A stretch of DNA of 64,000 nucleotides from Brevibacillus brevis NBRC 100599 (GCF_000010165.1 NC_012491.1:6076001-6140000); one strand, 5' to 3'. Counted from the first letter of the stretch, positions 33,088-42,133 are shown. Made by a program: numbers and translations. Notes: generated from the letters alone by a model not told the origin.

Positions 33088-33741
33088 TTAGAACTGGTTC
33101 GGGAACTGCTTAATGATGCCTGCTGTCAGCACATCCGCCAATGAGATGATATGATCCTCTCCTTGATCAAACGCAGCAATATCCGATTGCCAGTCTTTTC
33201 TCAATCTCGCCTGGAGATTATCAGTGAGCAGCTTCAGATGCACGTACATCATCTCTTTTAGTTCTTTCTCGTTCCAATTAGGGTTGGCGCTACTTAAGAA
33301 CTTGGCGATATCATCCGCATTCCGGTGCCAGTCCTTATCCAGCTTTGCCACAGTAGCCTGATCGCCTTTTTTAGCTGCGTCAATGATTTTGCCGCCTATC
33401 GTAATATGCTCGGTCAGCAATTCGGTAAGCTTTTTACCTGCTTCCTCTCCGTAATACGGCTTGATTGCGTTCCCGATGTCCACCTGGTTTTTCAAGAGAC
33501 GTGCCTGTACGGCGTCTTTGTCTTCCAGCCCTGCCAAGGCGCTTACCATATAGGTGTGGTCCCACAGCAAGTGGTCAATCCAGAGTCTGCGCATATCGCC
33601 CTGTAGCTTTACTTCTTTCGGCCTTATACAATTTGCCTGCTTTACATTTCCTTGCGATTCCTTGGCTGCTGCCATTCCCGGCACACCAAGTAATGCCACG
33701 CAAATCATCAACACAGTTACTTTCCTAAGCATTGGAGTCAT
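33088..33741 (-). CDS. Secreted helical protein with many histidines, unknown function
   Basis: 217 residues with a signal peptide (cleavage likely after MAAA near residue 26). The mature protein is all-helical, about four helices, with histidine/acidic pairs at regular places: WIDHLLWDH, LLTEHITIGG, KDWHRNADD, MYVHLKLL, GEDHIISLAD. This looks like a ferritin- or hemerythrin-like four-helix bundle that could bind metal, but I do not recognise the family. Ribosome site AAGGAGAAGG precedes the ATG. It is convergent with the gcvPB-like gene and divergent from the MarR regulator. Confidence 0.7.
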   Translation of the reverse strand: MTPMLRKVTVLMICVALLGVPGMAAAKESQGNVKQANCIRPKEVKLQGDMRRLWIDHLLWDHTYMVSALAGLEDKDAVQARLLKNQVDIGNAIKPYYGEEAGKKLTELLTEHITIGGKIIDAAKKGDQATVAKLDKDWHRNADDIAKFLSSANPNWNEKELKEMMYVHLKLLTDNLQARLRKDWQSDIAAFDQGEDHIISLADVLTAGIIKQFPNQF

Positions 33742-33833
33742 CTATTCCTTCTCCTTTTTGATAAGTATTAAATCCCGCTGTTATTTTGAGCAAATTTGGC
33801 TTTTTCATGCGTCCAACATATCAGCCCGGCAAA

Positions 33834-33877
33834 TTGACACTTGTCGGAAGCATCCTTATAGTTGTCTTATCAACAGT
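33834..33877 (+). promoter_or_regulatory. Promoter and MarR-type operator of the marR gene
   Basis: TTGACA (33834-33839), 17-base spacer, TATAGT (33857-33862). An operator-like dyad TAGTTGTCTTATCAACAGT at 33859-33877 overlaps the -10. The same arms occur upstream of the MFS gene at 34376-34394. Confidence 0.82.
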
Positions 33878-33909
33878 TGCCCTGACTGCCTAACCTAGGA
33901 GGTTTCGCA

Positions 33910-34335
33910 ATGAGATTGGATGAGTATATCGGCGTCATCGTGAAACGAACGGATTTAAAACTGAATAACTATTATCAAAAAGTATGCAATCCGTATAATA
34001 TCACCATCGATCAGTGGATGATATTTGTCGTGTTATGGGAAGAAGAAGGTCTGACCCAGAACGAGTTGGCAGAACGCACCTATAAAGATAAAACGAATAT
34101 CGCGCGGATGCTTTTTCTCCTAGAAGAAAGAGGGTTCATTCATCGCGAAACAGATAAAAAGGATCGCCGTTCCCTTCGCGTTTATTTGACGGAAAAAGGG
34201 CGACTTTTAAAAGATGAGGTCCTTCCTCCCTCCATTGAAGCGTACGAGAAAACCATTGCAGGATTGACCGAAGAAGAAGTGAACCAATTCCGAAGAACCC
34301 TCAATATCATTTATGAGAACGTGAAAAACTTGTAA
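33910..34335 (+). CDS. MarR-family transcriptional regulator
   Basis: 141 residues with a MarR winged helix: ITIDQWMIFVVLWEEEGLTQNELAERTYKDKTN recognition region, wing KKDRRSLRVYLTEKG, and helices at both ends for dimerisation. TAGGAGG is eight bases before ATG. Its own promoter and that of the downstream MFS gene carry the same 19-base dyad, so it very likely represses both, and a substrate of the transporter may be the inducer (inference). Confidence 0.92.
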   Translation: MRLDEYIGVIVKRTDLKLNNYYQKVCNPYNITIDQWMIFVVLWEEEGLTQNELAERTYKDKTNIARMLFLLEERGFIHRETDKKDRRSLRVYLTEKGRLLKDEVLPPSIEAYEKTIAGLTEEEVNQFRRTLNIIYENVKNL

Positions 34336-34347
34336 AAACAAAACATA

Positions 34348-34432
34348 TTGCAGGATGTTATTTTTTGTATATAATTAGTTGTTGTAGCAACAGTATTTAT
34401 AACAACTTTCCGGACGCATTATATACAAAAAA
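34348..34432 (+). promoter_or_regulatory. Promoter, MarR-type operator and nested dyad upstream of the MFS gene
   Basis: TTGCAG (34348-34353), 16-base spacer, TATAAT (34370-34375); the operator TAGTTGTTGTAGCAACAGT (34376-34394) starts right after it. A perfect 15-base inverted repeat, TTTTTTGTATATAAT (34361-34375) and ATTATATACAAAAAA (34418-34432), encloses the operator, and its second arm abuts the ribosome site. Confidence 0.8.
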
Positions 34433-34444
34433 GGAGTGAAAATA

Positions 34445-35842
34445 ATGAGCACAGAAGGGATTTGGAGCACGCATTATCGAGCGTTGACGATTGGTATTAT
34501 TCTTGTGGTGACTGCTACAGCATTTGAAGGCTTGGCTGTCACGACAATCGCCCCCGGTCTTTCTCGAGAGCTGCAAGGTGAGGATCTTTATGGGTGGGTA
34601 TTCAGTGCTTATTTGTTGGCTCAGCTGATTGGAACTGTGGTCACAGGTCAATTCGTCGATAGAAAAGGGCCTGCCCAGCCTTTTATTGTCACTATCGTGC
34701 TCTTTGCCCTTGGCATTGTAGTTGCTGCAATTGCGCCAGATATGCTTACTTTACTACTTGGCCGAGTGATGCAAGGCTTTGGAGCCGGTGCCTTGGTCAA
34801 TTGCGTGTATACCATGATTACTTTGCGTTACCCTGATTCCCTTCGCCCTCAGATTCTTGCTGTCTTCTCCAGCGCTTATATTCTTCCAGGCCTGTTCGGA
34901 CCGTATGTAGCCGGGATTATTGCTGAACAGTTGTCGTGGAGATATGTCTTCTGGTTGATCCTTCCCTTTATCTTTCTGTCTGCACTCTTAACCACTCCCT
35001 CTTTCCGAGGCTTACAGCCGCCAAAAGCAAGCGCGGCAAACAATCTTAGTCTTCTTCTGCCTTTTTTCTTGGCTATAGGGACTGGTGCCTTGCTTTTTGG
35101 ACTTGGCAAAATTCCCTCGATCTACGGTTTTTTGCTATCCATCGCGGGTTTGCTTGCCCTCAGTGTCCCGTTGTATAAGCTGATGCCTAAAGGAACGCTC
35201 GTCGCACGCCCAGGCTTACCTGCCGTCATGGCGTCTAGGGGTCTATTTGTCGCTGCCTATTACGGCACACAAACGTATCTCGTCCTTGGACTCACTTCGA
35301 TTTTAGGATTAACCGCCGACAAAGCTGGTTTAGCTGTTGCCTCCGCAGCAATCAGTTGGTCGGTGGCAGCCAATGTACAGGCAAAGCTGGACAAAAAAGA
35401 CCAAGGGGCCGGTCGAAAAAAACGAATGATCATCGGTCTCGTTATTATGCTCATCGGCGTCGCTTGCACCGTACCGCTGACGTTAATTCAGCAGGATCTT
35501 TTCGGTATTGTGGTCGCGATTTTTAGCCAGATCATTATGGGCTTCGGAATCGGTTTAGCTCACCCGACAAGCGGTGCTATTGCGTTTTCTCTTGCGAAAT
35601 CTGGTGAAGAAGGAAAAGTATCTGCTGAACTATCTATCGCGGATACGTTCACGCCTGCGATTGTCATTGGAATGGGAGGAGCCATTGTTTCTGTGATGAC
35701 TGCCTTTGCGTTTTCCCTTTCTGTTGGTATTACCGTTTCTCTGCTCCTTCAGACGTTTATCGTTATACTGGGGCTGGCATCTGCTACCCGACTGGCGACA
35801 GGTTCTGTGCCTGTTCAAGAAAAAGGGGACACCTTGGGGTAA
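34445..35842 (+). CDS. MFS multidrug-type efflux transporter
   Basis: 465 residues with about 12-14 hydrophobic segments. The N-terminal half has the drug-exporter layout: AVTTIAPGLSRELQG (motif D1-like AxxxIxP), GQFVDRKGPAQPF (motif A), LLLGRVMQGFGAGAL (motif B) and YILPGLFGPYVAG (motif C, usually GxxxGPxxGG). That fits a proton-coupled exporter of small hydrophobic compounds. ATG 34445 lies nine bases after AAAGGAG. It is the main target of the adjacent MarR regulator. Substrate unknown. Confidence 0.9.
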   Translation: MSTEGIWSTHYRALTIGIILVVTATAFEGLAVTTIAPGLSRELQGEDLYGWVFSAYLLAQLIGTVVTGQFVDRKGPAQPFIVTIVLFALGIVVAAIAPDMLTLLLGRVMQGFGAGALVNCVYTMITLRYPDSLRPQILAVFSSAYILPGLFGPYVAGIIAEQLSWRYVFWLILPFIFLSALLTTPSFRGLQPPKASAANNLSLLLPFFLAIGTGALLFGLGKIPSIYGFLLSIAGLLALSVPLYKLMPKGTLVARPGLPAVMASRGLFVAAYYGTQTYLVLGLTSILGLTADKAGLAVASAAISWSVAANVQAKLDKKDQGAGRKKRMIIGLVIMLIGVACTVPLTLIQQDLFGIVVAIFSQIIMGFGIGLAHPTSGAIAFSLAKSGEEGKVSAELSIADTFTPAIVIGMGGAIVSVMTAFAFSLSVGITVSLLLQTFIVILGLASATRLATGSVPVQEKGDTLG

Positions 35843-35854
35843 CCTCAAGAAAAT

Positions 35855-35897
35855 GAAAACCTCGATTTTCCGTACGCTAAGGAAATCGAGGTTTTCA
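35855..35897 (+). terminator. Rho-independent terminator
   Basis: Stem GAAAACCTCGATTTTCC / GGAAATCGAGGTTTTC around a nine-base loop, 12 bases after the MFS gene. Confidence 0.85.
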
Positions 35898-35971
35898 TAG
35901 TGGGATGGATTTCTGTTCATGTACTTATGTAGAGTGAGCAGCATCACTAGGCGCCCTCTCCCCCGACATCC

Positions 35972-36217
35972 CTACTCAGCCTCCTTCTTGTACAGGTTTT
36001 GTAATTCCTCGAGTCTTTTATCTGTCTTATGGAATCGTCTTTCCAGCTGATCCTGGACTACTCTGGGCAGTTCATTTTTCAAAATGTGTACAATATAAAA
36101 CAAGGTTCCGATAATGACGAACATACTCAATATCAAGGTGATTTCTGGAGTAATGACAAAAAAGCACACACCGCCTATCAAAATCGTCAGTAGAATGTAT
36201 CCAAACCATCTCCCCAT
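35972..36217 (-). CDS. Small membrane protein with cytoplasmic coiled-coil tail
   Basis: 81 residues: two hydrophobic segments (about 6-21 and 26-46) followed by a charged helical tail (LPRVVQDQLERRFHKTDKRL). AAAGGAGG precedes the ATG. Resembles small YvlB/PspC-neighbour-like or DUF-type membrane proteins but no family is certain. It stands alone, downstream of the YhgE terminator and convergent with the MFS gene. Confidence 0.72.
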   Translation of the reverse strand: MGRWFGYILLTILIGGVCFFVITPEITLILSMFVIIGTLFYIVHILKNELPRVVQDQLERRFHKTDKRLEELQNLYKKEAE

Positions 36218-36284
36218 GCTTCATTCCTCCTTTACGATTCACCAATAACCCATATTTTACCAAACCATAAAATCACTTGTCCTT

Positions 36285-36329
36285 AAAAAAGGGTGCCCTC
36301 CAGTAGTGATATCTACGTGAGGACACCCT
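36285..36329 (-). terminator. Rho-independent terminator of the YhgE/Pip gene
   Basis: Minus strand AGGGTGTCCTC.ACGTAGATATCACTAC.GGAGGGCACCCT stem, followed by six T residues. Confidence 0.88.
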
Positions 36330-36358
36330 GCTAATTCCAATCAACTTCCGTGTAACCT

Positions 36359-39034
36359 TTACCCAATAATCTTGGTCTTCTTCGAATTCTCCATCGACTT
36401 TTCAATGATTCCGCTCAACGGACGCTTCAGCGCAAGCGCCACAAACAGGCTGATACCGATAAAGCCGAATAGGACGAGTATATCACGGATCACCGTTTCC
36501 CAGAGGATGCCGCCCACCCCTTCACGCAATAGGCTGATCGCATACGTGAAGGGCATGTATGGGTTCAGCGCTTGGAAAAATGGCGCGGTCATGCTGATCG
36601 GGAACGTACCGCCCGAGCTGGAGAATTGGAATACCATGAAGATGATCGCTATACCTTTACCCACGTTGCCGAAGACGGACACGAGCGTGTACGTAATCGT
36701 GACGAACACCAGGCTGACCAGCATACCGAATAACACAAACGGAGCTTTATCCGCTACAAAGGCCCCGAGGATGTAAATATCACCGAGCGTGACGAACAGC
36801 GCCTGAAACAGCCCGATTGTCACAAACGTTCCCAAGCGGCCAAGATACAACTGATACGGCTTGTACACTCCGCCTGGATTTTCCGGATTCGGCTTCAGCA
36901 GGGAAATCAACAAGGTCGCACCTACCCAGAGAGACAGCACACCGTAAAACGGCGACATGGCCGAACCATAATTCGGAATCGGGTATAGGCGGTTTTCCTT
37001 GATCTGCACGGGACTTGCGAGGAATTCGCTCTCCTTTTTTATGTCGCCGCGCAATAGCTTGGCAAGGTCGGCGAAATTGTTGTTCGCTTCGACTTCTCTC
37101 AGCTTATCGGCAGCCTTCCCAATGGCACTCTCCAGCTTAGGCAAATCATCGCGAACCAATGCGGCAACTCTATGAACTCCTGTCTCCACCTCCGGGAGCT
37201 TGTAGCGCACAAAATCAGCCAGCTTGGTCAAATCCGCCTCCGCTTTGGGCAAATCGTTCTGGACAAATGCCGCTGCCTCGTTAAGCTTTTTCCCGATGGC
37301 AGGAAGATTGCTCTTCAGGAATGGCGCTGCTACGCGAATGGCATTTGCAAAAGCATCCGACTTGCTTCTGAGTGTTGTTGCAAGCTCGTGGACGTGTGAC
37401 CGTATTTGCGGCATCTCCTGCTGGATTCGCTTCAATTCTGCCAATCCCAGCTCCAATCCTGTCTTTGTTTCTTTGAGAATCGCTTCGACATCCGGAAGTT
37501 TTTCTTGGGCCTTATGCAGTAGATCGGCAGTTTCTCCTGTGATTACCTTCAGCCTGTCAATGCCCTCAGATATTTTCGGAACGATTTCGCTATCGTAACG
37601 AGACAGGATGTCTCCCAATTCCGCGCTAGTGTTTTTCGAGAGCTGATTCAGACTCTCCACCAAATCTTTCGCAGGCTGCTTGCCGTTTTCAATCGCGCTT
37701 GCAATCATGCCGAGAATCTCGATTTGCCGGTTCATTCTGTTCTCAATCGTGCGCAGCCTCTCTGCGAAATGACTCAATAGCTGCCCAGGAAGATAACTGT
37801 TTACTTTCTCTACAAGCGATGCGGTATGCCCCAAAACATTTGAAGCTCTGGATAACCTGTCTTTCACGGCATTTACCTCACTGGCAGTAGGCAGGCGATC
37901 CGGATTGATTTGCAACAGCCTGTCTGTGAGTTGTGTGAGCGCATCTGATGCTTGCTGGGCTAAGATGAGATTTTGCTTGATCAGCGGTGCAATCGTTCCA
38001 AAGGCACCGTCATGCTTCGTAAAAAAGTCATTGAGCTGATCGGCAACAGACGCACCCTTATCAGTCAGATCAGCGATACGCGGCAACGCTTGTTGCGCAG
38101 CCGAAACGATCTCAATGGCTCGACTCGCTTTTTCTGTGGCCGTAGTCACTGCGTTTGCGACCTTATCAAAATTTTGATCAAGCTCTTCAATTCGTCCAAC
38201 GGCTTGCTCAATCACAGGCAGTTTGTCTTCCATCGCGATAATAACAGACGCCGCCTCATTGATTTTCGGCCAGTTTTGCTGAACCTTGAGGACGGCCTGC
38301 CCGGCTTGATTGATCTCGGGGATTCTTTTTTCCACTTCCAGAATGATCTGCGCTTTCTCGTGAATCTCGGGAAGTTTCTTCTCAATCTCCAGTACTTTTT
38401 GCCCCGCGGCATGAATCTCAGGCAGACTTTTTTCCAGTTGGAAAACGCCACTCTCGATTTTACGGATGGTCGGCAATTGCTCTTCAATTTTAATGCCGAT
38501 CTCTGTAAGCTTCGTGAGCAAGGCTTCACTGACGCTTTCCGTAAAACTCTCGTTGATCTGCTTGGCAATCGCCGAAACGCCTGACGAGGTAATTTTAGGT
38601 GCGACGGCGTTCACTTTTTCATTGACCGTATAGATCACTTCGGGCTTGTTCAGGTTGCCATGAACAATTCCCGTGATTCTTGTGGAAAAGTCAGCGGGGA
38701 TCAGGATGCTGGCATAGTAATCGCCCCGCTCCACGCCCCTTCTGGCTTCTTCTTTATCCACAAAGGTCCACCCTAGTTTCTGGTTGTTATGCAAGCTCTT
38801 TATGAGCTCCTCTCCGATGTTGACCTTTTTATCCTCAACCGTAGCTCCCTGATCCTCGCTCGTCACCGCTACCTTGACCCCTTGCGTATTGGCGTAAGGG
38901 TCCCATACTGATTTGATGTTGATCCAATCGTATAAACAAGGAATGAGAATGATGGCGATGATCAGAAAAATCCCAGTCGGGACCTTAAAAATGTTAATCC
39001 AGTCTGTTTTGTATATCTTCCATATAGACCGCAT
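36359..39034 (-). CDS. YhgE/Pip-domain ABC-2-like membrane protein with long repeat-built extracellular region
   Basis: 891 residues. One N-terminal helix (about 15-35), a long extracellular part (about 40-680) and five or six C-terminal helices, the layout of YhgE, Pip and YueB proteins (phage receptors or type VII secretion components). YhgE signature: VWDPYANTQGVKVAV and YTVNEKVNAVAPKIT. The stalk contains two internal repeat arrays: five units of 17 residues starting LPEIHxxGQ near residue 200-290, and four units of 18 residues starting LPxxExxLxK near 590-670. They should form long helical hairpins or coiled coil. ATG 39034 has AGGTGG upstream. Function in this organism unknown. Confidence 0.88.
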   Translation of the reverse strand: MRSIWKIYKTDWINIFKVPTGIFLIIAIILIPCLYDWINIKSVWDPYANTQGVKVAVTSEDQGATVEDKKVNIGEELIKSLHNNQKLGWTFVDKEEARRGVERGDYYASILIPADFSTRITGIVHGNLNKPEVIYTVNEKVNAVAPKITSSGVSAIAKQINESFTESVSEALLTKLTEIGIKIEEQLPTIRKIESGVFQLEKSLPEIHAAGQKVLEIEKKLPEIHEKAQIILEVEKRIPEINQAGQAVLKVQQNWPKINEAASVIIAMEDKLPVIEQAVGRIEELDQNFDKVANAVTTATEKASRAIEIVSAAQQALPRIADLTDKGASVADQLNDFFTKHDGAFGTIAPLIKQNLILAQQASDALTQLTDRLLQINPDRLPTASEVNAVKDRLSRASNVLGHTASLVEKVNSYLPGQLLSHFAERLRTIENRMNRQIEILGMIASAIENGKQPAKDLVESLNQLSKNTSAELGDILSRYDSEIVPKISEGIDRLKVITGETADLLHKAQEKLPDVEAILKETKTGLELGLAELKRIQQEMPQIRSHVHELATTLRSKSDAFANAIRVAAPFLKSNLPAIGKKLNEAAAFVQNDLPKAEADLTKLADFVRYKLPEVETGVHRVAALVRDDLPKLESAIGKAADKLREVEANNNFADLAKLLRGDIKKESEFLASPVQIKENRLYPIPNYGSAMSPFYGVLSLWVGATLLISLLKPNPENPGGVYKPYQLYLGRLGTFVTIGLFQALFVTLGDIYILGAFVADKAPFVLFGMLVSLVFVTITYTLVSVFGNVGKGIAIIFMVFQFSSSGGTFPISMTAPFFQALNPYMPFTYAISLLREGVGGILWETVIRDILVLFGFIGISLFVALALKRPLSGIIEKSMENSKKTKIIG

Positions 39035-39179
39035 GTATGTACCACCTAGTAGGACAGAATGGATGAAGCATGACACTTACATGACAGTTTACCATGAAAG
39101 GAAATCGTCGGGAATGAGCTGTCAGTAGTAGCATGGGCTGCTGCACGCCAAATTATGAAGGATAAAAGCGATGGCTTCC

Positions 39180-40775
39180 TCAATGCGCTGGACTTACGAT
39201 GTCAAAGCTCCAATCCACGTTTTCATACTCCCTTATAAGCTCACTGGCTGTAATCGTCACCGGTTGATTCTCCCTTCCTTTGCCTTTTGGGAAATTGCGG
39301 ATGGTTATCGTGCTTATATGTGGGCGCTTACTGTCCTTGGAGAGATCGTCTTCCTCCATTTTGACACTGCCTAACCCAACAGCATCCATTCGATAGTACA
39401 CTAAATTGTCCTTGTGGTAATTGATCTCTGCCTCAATGATACCGACGTATCCGGATGCACTGGTATCTGAATCAGGATCAGGATCGGGCTCAATGCGAAA
39501 CGACTTCAAGACAAGCGTATTCCCTTCATTTGTAAAGGTTGCGGGCTGCTCGTTGAGTTTTGCAGGTGTAAACGTCATGAGCAAATCGGATGGTTCTGCC
39601 TTCTGGATGTAGACAGTACGATACGTCAGCTTTTTGTTCGGCTCAATCGGACCGTAAAACTCTCCATCGGCCCCATTCGTATCCATCACAACCTTGCCTG
39701 TCTCATCGACGATTTCCCACATGACTGTCGCATTCGTTCTGATGGAATCCCGCACTTCTTGGGCAGTGATCTTGTCAGGGTAAAACGAATTGTGAACCTT
39801 CATTCTTGCTTCGGCTTTCGACTCCATACGCGCCTTCTCTTGCTCACTCATCTTAGAGGAGAGGATCAGCTTTGATTCTATTGGTGTCAGCACTAATCTA
39901 TCAGCTACCAAGATAAACCCTTGCGGAGAGGTGTATGTTTTCTCAATTGGGATCGTTTGTGTGGCCGATTTGCTTTTTTCCAGCGAGACGGGAATTTTCA
40001 TATGCCAGCTTTCATAGATGGGATTTACCTGCTCTTCGTCTTCTTTAGATGATTCGTCGCGCAGATCGACTCTGGTTACTTTCAGGTTGAGAATCAAATC
40101 ATTTGGAACGTTCTTTGGTAGATACAACGTCTCGAAGTCGTATGAATGGTCCACTTCCGTTCCGATGTACTTCCCGTTTTTGTCAGACAGAAAAATTCGG
40201 TTGTCCTTGTTTTCAAACTCAATCGAAGCTTCTAGCTCCTTCTGTTGTTCCGTGAAAAATCGAATCGGCACATACATCTTTAATGGATCGACCAAAATCT
40301 CATCTACCAGCATGACGATGCCTTGATCCGTGACTGTTTGATTCACTTTTTGAGAAAAGCCCAAATCGCCTCCACGCTTCATTTCTACGATAAACGACTC
40401 GGAAAAAATTGACGTGACATAGTTAGCGAGCGTAGGGGACGATACGACACCTACTGTCAGGGCGAGCAGCAGTATGGCTGCGGTAATGCTTGCTCGTTTC
40501 CATAGACGACTAGGCCATTTTTTTCGACGTAACGATTCTTGTTGTTGCTCTTCTACTTGTAAAATTTCCGCCATGACTTTTTCGGTGAATGGATCCGAAG
40601 CAGATACGATCGGCCAAGGTTTACTCAAGTCGGCCTCCACTTCATCGACTTCCTGAAGCAGTATGGACTGACAATGCCCACAACCAGCGATATGGTCCTG
40701 AAGCTGTCTTCCTTCCTCATGTGAAAGCTCTCTGTCGACTTGATTGATCCGTCTGATACAATCAGCACATTTCAT
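39180..40775 (-). CDS. Transmembrane anti-sigma factor with zinc-finger N-terminus and DUF4179-like ectodomain
   Basis: 531 residues. Cytoplasmic N-terminus with a zinc-binding anti-sigma pattern (MKCADCIRR, LQDHIAGCGHC, i.e. HxxxCxxC near residue 35-42), one membrane helix (about 97-115, ITAAILLLALTVGVV), then a large extracytoplasmic domain with SIFSESFIVEMKRGGDLG and NQTVTDQGIVMLVDEILVDP, as in DUF4179 proteins. Overlaps the ECF sigma gene by 14 bases, so translation is coupled, and it should hold that sigma at the membrane. ATG 40775 follows AAGGGGGG. Confidence 0.88.
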   Translation of the reverse strand: MKCADCIRRINQVDRELSHEEGRQLQDHIAGCGHCQSILLQEVDEVEADLSKPWPIVSASDPFTEKVMAEILQVEEQQQESLRRKKWPSRLWKRASITAAILLLALTVGVVSSPTLANYVTSIFSESFIVEMKRGGDLGFSQKVNQTVTDQGIVMLVDEILVDPLKMYVPIRFFTEQQKELEASIEFENKDNRIFLSDKNGKYIGTEVDHSYDFETLYLPKNVPNDLILNLKVTRVDLRDESSKEDEEQVNPIYESWHMKIPVSLEKSKSATQTIPIEKTYTSPQGFILVADRLVLTPIESKLILSSKMSEQEKARMESKAEARMKVHNSFYPDKITAQEVRDSIRTNATVMWEIVDETGKVVMDTNGADGEFYGPIEPNKKLTYRTVYIQKAEPSDLLMTFTPAKLNEQPATFTNEGNTLVLKSFRIEPDPDPDSDTSASGYVGIIEAEINYHKDNLVYYRMDAVGLGSVKMEEDDLSKDSKRPHISTITIRNFPKGKGRENQPVTITASELIREYENVDWSFDIVSPAH

Positions 40776-41322
40776 GAAGTTCCCCCCTTTTCCCCATGAG
40801 CTCACGGAGCTTTTTCTTCGCGCGGTACAGGTGAACTTGCACGGTAGTTACCGGCACTTGCATCGTCTCAGCAATTTCTTGATAGCTCAGCTCTTCAAAA
40901 TATCGTAGAGTAAGCACGATCCGGTAATGGGAAGCGAGTTCTCCCATGACAGCGAATATTTCGTTTTGTTTTTCACGAGCCAGGTAAAACGACTCCGGGT
41001 TTTCATAATTGGTGTGCGCCTTCATGGATTCTTGAAAAGGCACGATCGGATTCTTCTTCTGTGCCGTCCGCCATGCTTGCAGACAACAGTTGATTGCGAT
41101 TTTATTTAACCAAGCTGAAAACGGACGGCTCGCATCATATTGCTGCAAGCTTTTATACGCATTGACGAAAGCAGTCTGTGCAAAATCCTCTGCATCCTCT
41201 GGGGAATTGCCCATCCGTACGAGTAACGAGCACACCCTGTACTTGTACTTGTTCACAAGGTGGGCAAAGGCATGCGGGTCGCCTCCCAAGACTTGCTTCA
41301 CCCACTCTTGATCCTCCTCCAT
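40762..41322 (-). CDS. ECF-type RNA polymerase sigma factor
   Basis: 186 residues. Region 2: FAHLVNKYKYRVCSLLVRMG, DAEDFAQTAFVNAYKSLQQYD and RPFSAWLNKIAINCCLQAWR. Region 4: YRIVLTLRYFEELSYQEIAETMQVPVTTVQVHLYRAKKKLRELM. SigW/SigV-like group with the anti-sigma gene directly downstream. ATG 41322 has AAGGGAG upstream. No obvious AAC...CGT-type autoregulatory promoter is seen upstream, so its targets are not predictable from here. Confidence 0.92.
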   Translation of the reverse strand: MEEDQEWVKQVLGGDPHAFAHLVNKYKYRVCSLLVRMGNSPEDAEDFAQTAFVNAYKSLQQYDASRPFSAWLNKIAINCCLQAWRTAQKKNPIVPFQESMKAHTNYENPESFYLAREKQNEIFAVMGELASHYRIVLTLRYFEELSYQEIAETMQVPVTTVQVHLYRAKKKLRELMGKRGELHEMC

Positions 41323-41452
41323 GAATTGTCGCTCCCTTCTATTTCTATCACCGGACATTCCGTTCACTTCTACTGTCCAGCAACCATTCTACTTTTACTA
41401 TGAAAAGATCGGTTTTTTTCTTACAAGGATTGGATAAATATTTTCAGGACAG

Positions 41453-41486
41453 GAAAAAAGCCCAACCATCACTGGTCAGGCTCTTC
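41453..41486 (-). terminator. Rho-independent terminator of ohrR
   Basis: Minus strand GAGCCTGACCA / TGGTTGGGCT stem with a four-base loop and a run of six T residues. Confidence 0.8.
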
Positions 41487-41529
41487 TTAGTAAATTGGTA
41501 TTCACGGTCCGTTCCTTTAAAAAGTAACG

Positions 41530-41991
41530 TTATCTTTTGGAATTGACGGCTTCGTTTGAATGATGGATGTGCGTAAGCAGAAGTTGGCTACTTTGGAGAA
41601 GCTCACTAAATTCCTTAGGATCGAGCCTACTATTATTTAATAAAGCTTCTGGCAGTTTACAGGATTGCTCTTTTAGAGAATGTCCTTTTTCTGTCAAGCG
41701 AATAACGACAACTCGTTCATCCTCTTTGGAACGGTCTCGTGTGACCAGTTTTGATTCTTGCATTCGTTTCAGGAGTGGGGTTAACGTGCCTGAATCTAGG
41801 TAAAGCTGTTCTCCAAGCTCTTTAACTGTACGTTCGCCATACTCCCATAAAACGAGCAGAACAAGATACTGTGGATAGGTTACGCCCATTTCTTCCAGAT
41901 AGGGGCGATACATACGAGTAATTTCACGGGACAGTGCATATACGGTAAAGCAAAGCTGATTCTTTAGTTGTAAAAATTCATCGTTATTCAT
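41530..41991 (-). CDS. ohrR: OhrR organic-hydroperoxide-sensing repressor
   Basis: 153 residues, MarR family. The sensing Cys is in LKNQLCFTVYALSREITRMYRPYLE at residue 13-14 of the protein, in the exact context of one-Cys OhrR proteins (Cys15 in B. subtilis), with the YPQYLVLLVLWE and LYLDSGTLTPLLKRM recognition helix. Oxidation of this Cys by organic hydroperoxides releases DNA. Divergent from ohr, 174 bases apart. The ATG at 41991 is preceded by GGAGTGG and gives the standard N-terminus. Confidence 0.94.
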   Translation of the reverse strand: MNNDEFLQLKNQLCFTVYALSREITRMYRPYLEEMGVTYPQYLVLLVLWEYGERTVKELGEQLYLDSGTLTPLLKRMQESKLVTRDRSKEDERVVVIRLTEKGHSLKEQSCKLPEALLNNSRLDPKEFSELLQSSQLLLTHIHHSNEAVNSKR

Positions 41992-42090
41992 GGATAAAAT
42001 CCACTCCGATATAGCATATTTTGAAAGAATCATAACGTTCAGGGTAAGTAATGTCAAATTGAATAGCGCGAAATTAAATAGCTATTCATG

Positions 42091-42133
42091 TTGACAAGAA
42101 TTAAAGTGAGTGGTAAATTAAATTGCGTACAAT
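42091..42133 (+). promoter_or_regulatory. ohr promoter with OhrR-type operator
   Basis: TTGACA (42091-42096), 17-base spacer, TAAATT (42114-42119). The 20-base element at 42114-42133 (reverse complement ATTGTACGCAATTTAATTTA) covers the -10 and start site and recurs upstream of the esterase gene. A GAATAGC/GCTATTC dyad (42061-42067 / 42081-42087) sits just upstream and could serve ohrR. Confidence 0.85.

Noticed and set aside
36359-39034. Prophage or type VII secretion island suggested by the YhgE/Pip (phage infection) protein
   Set aside because: No phage structural, integrase or WXG100/EssC-type genes lie nearby; the family is common on Firmicute chromosomes.
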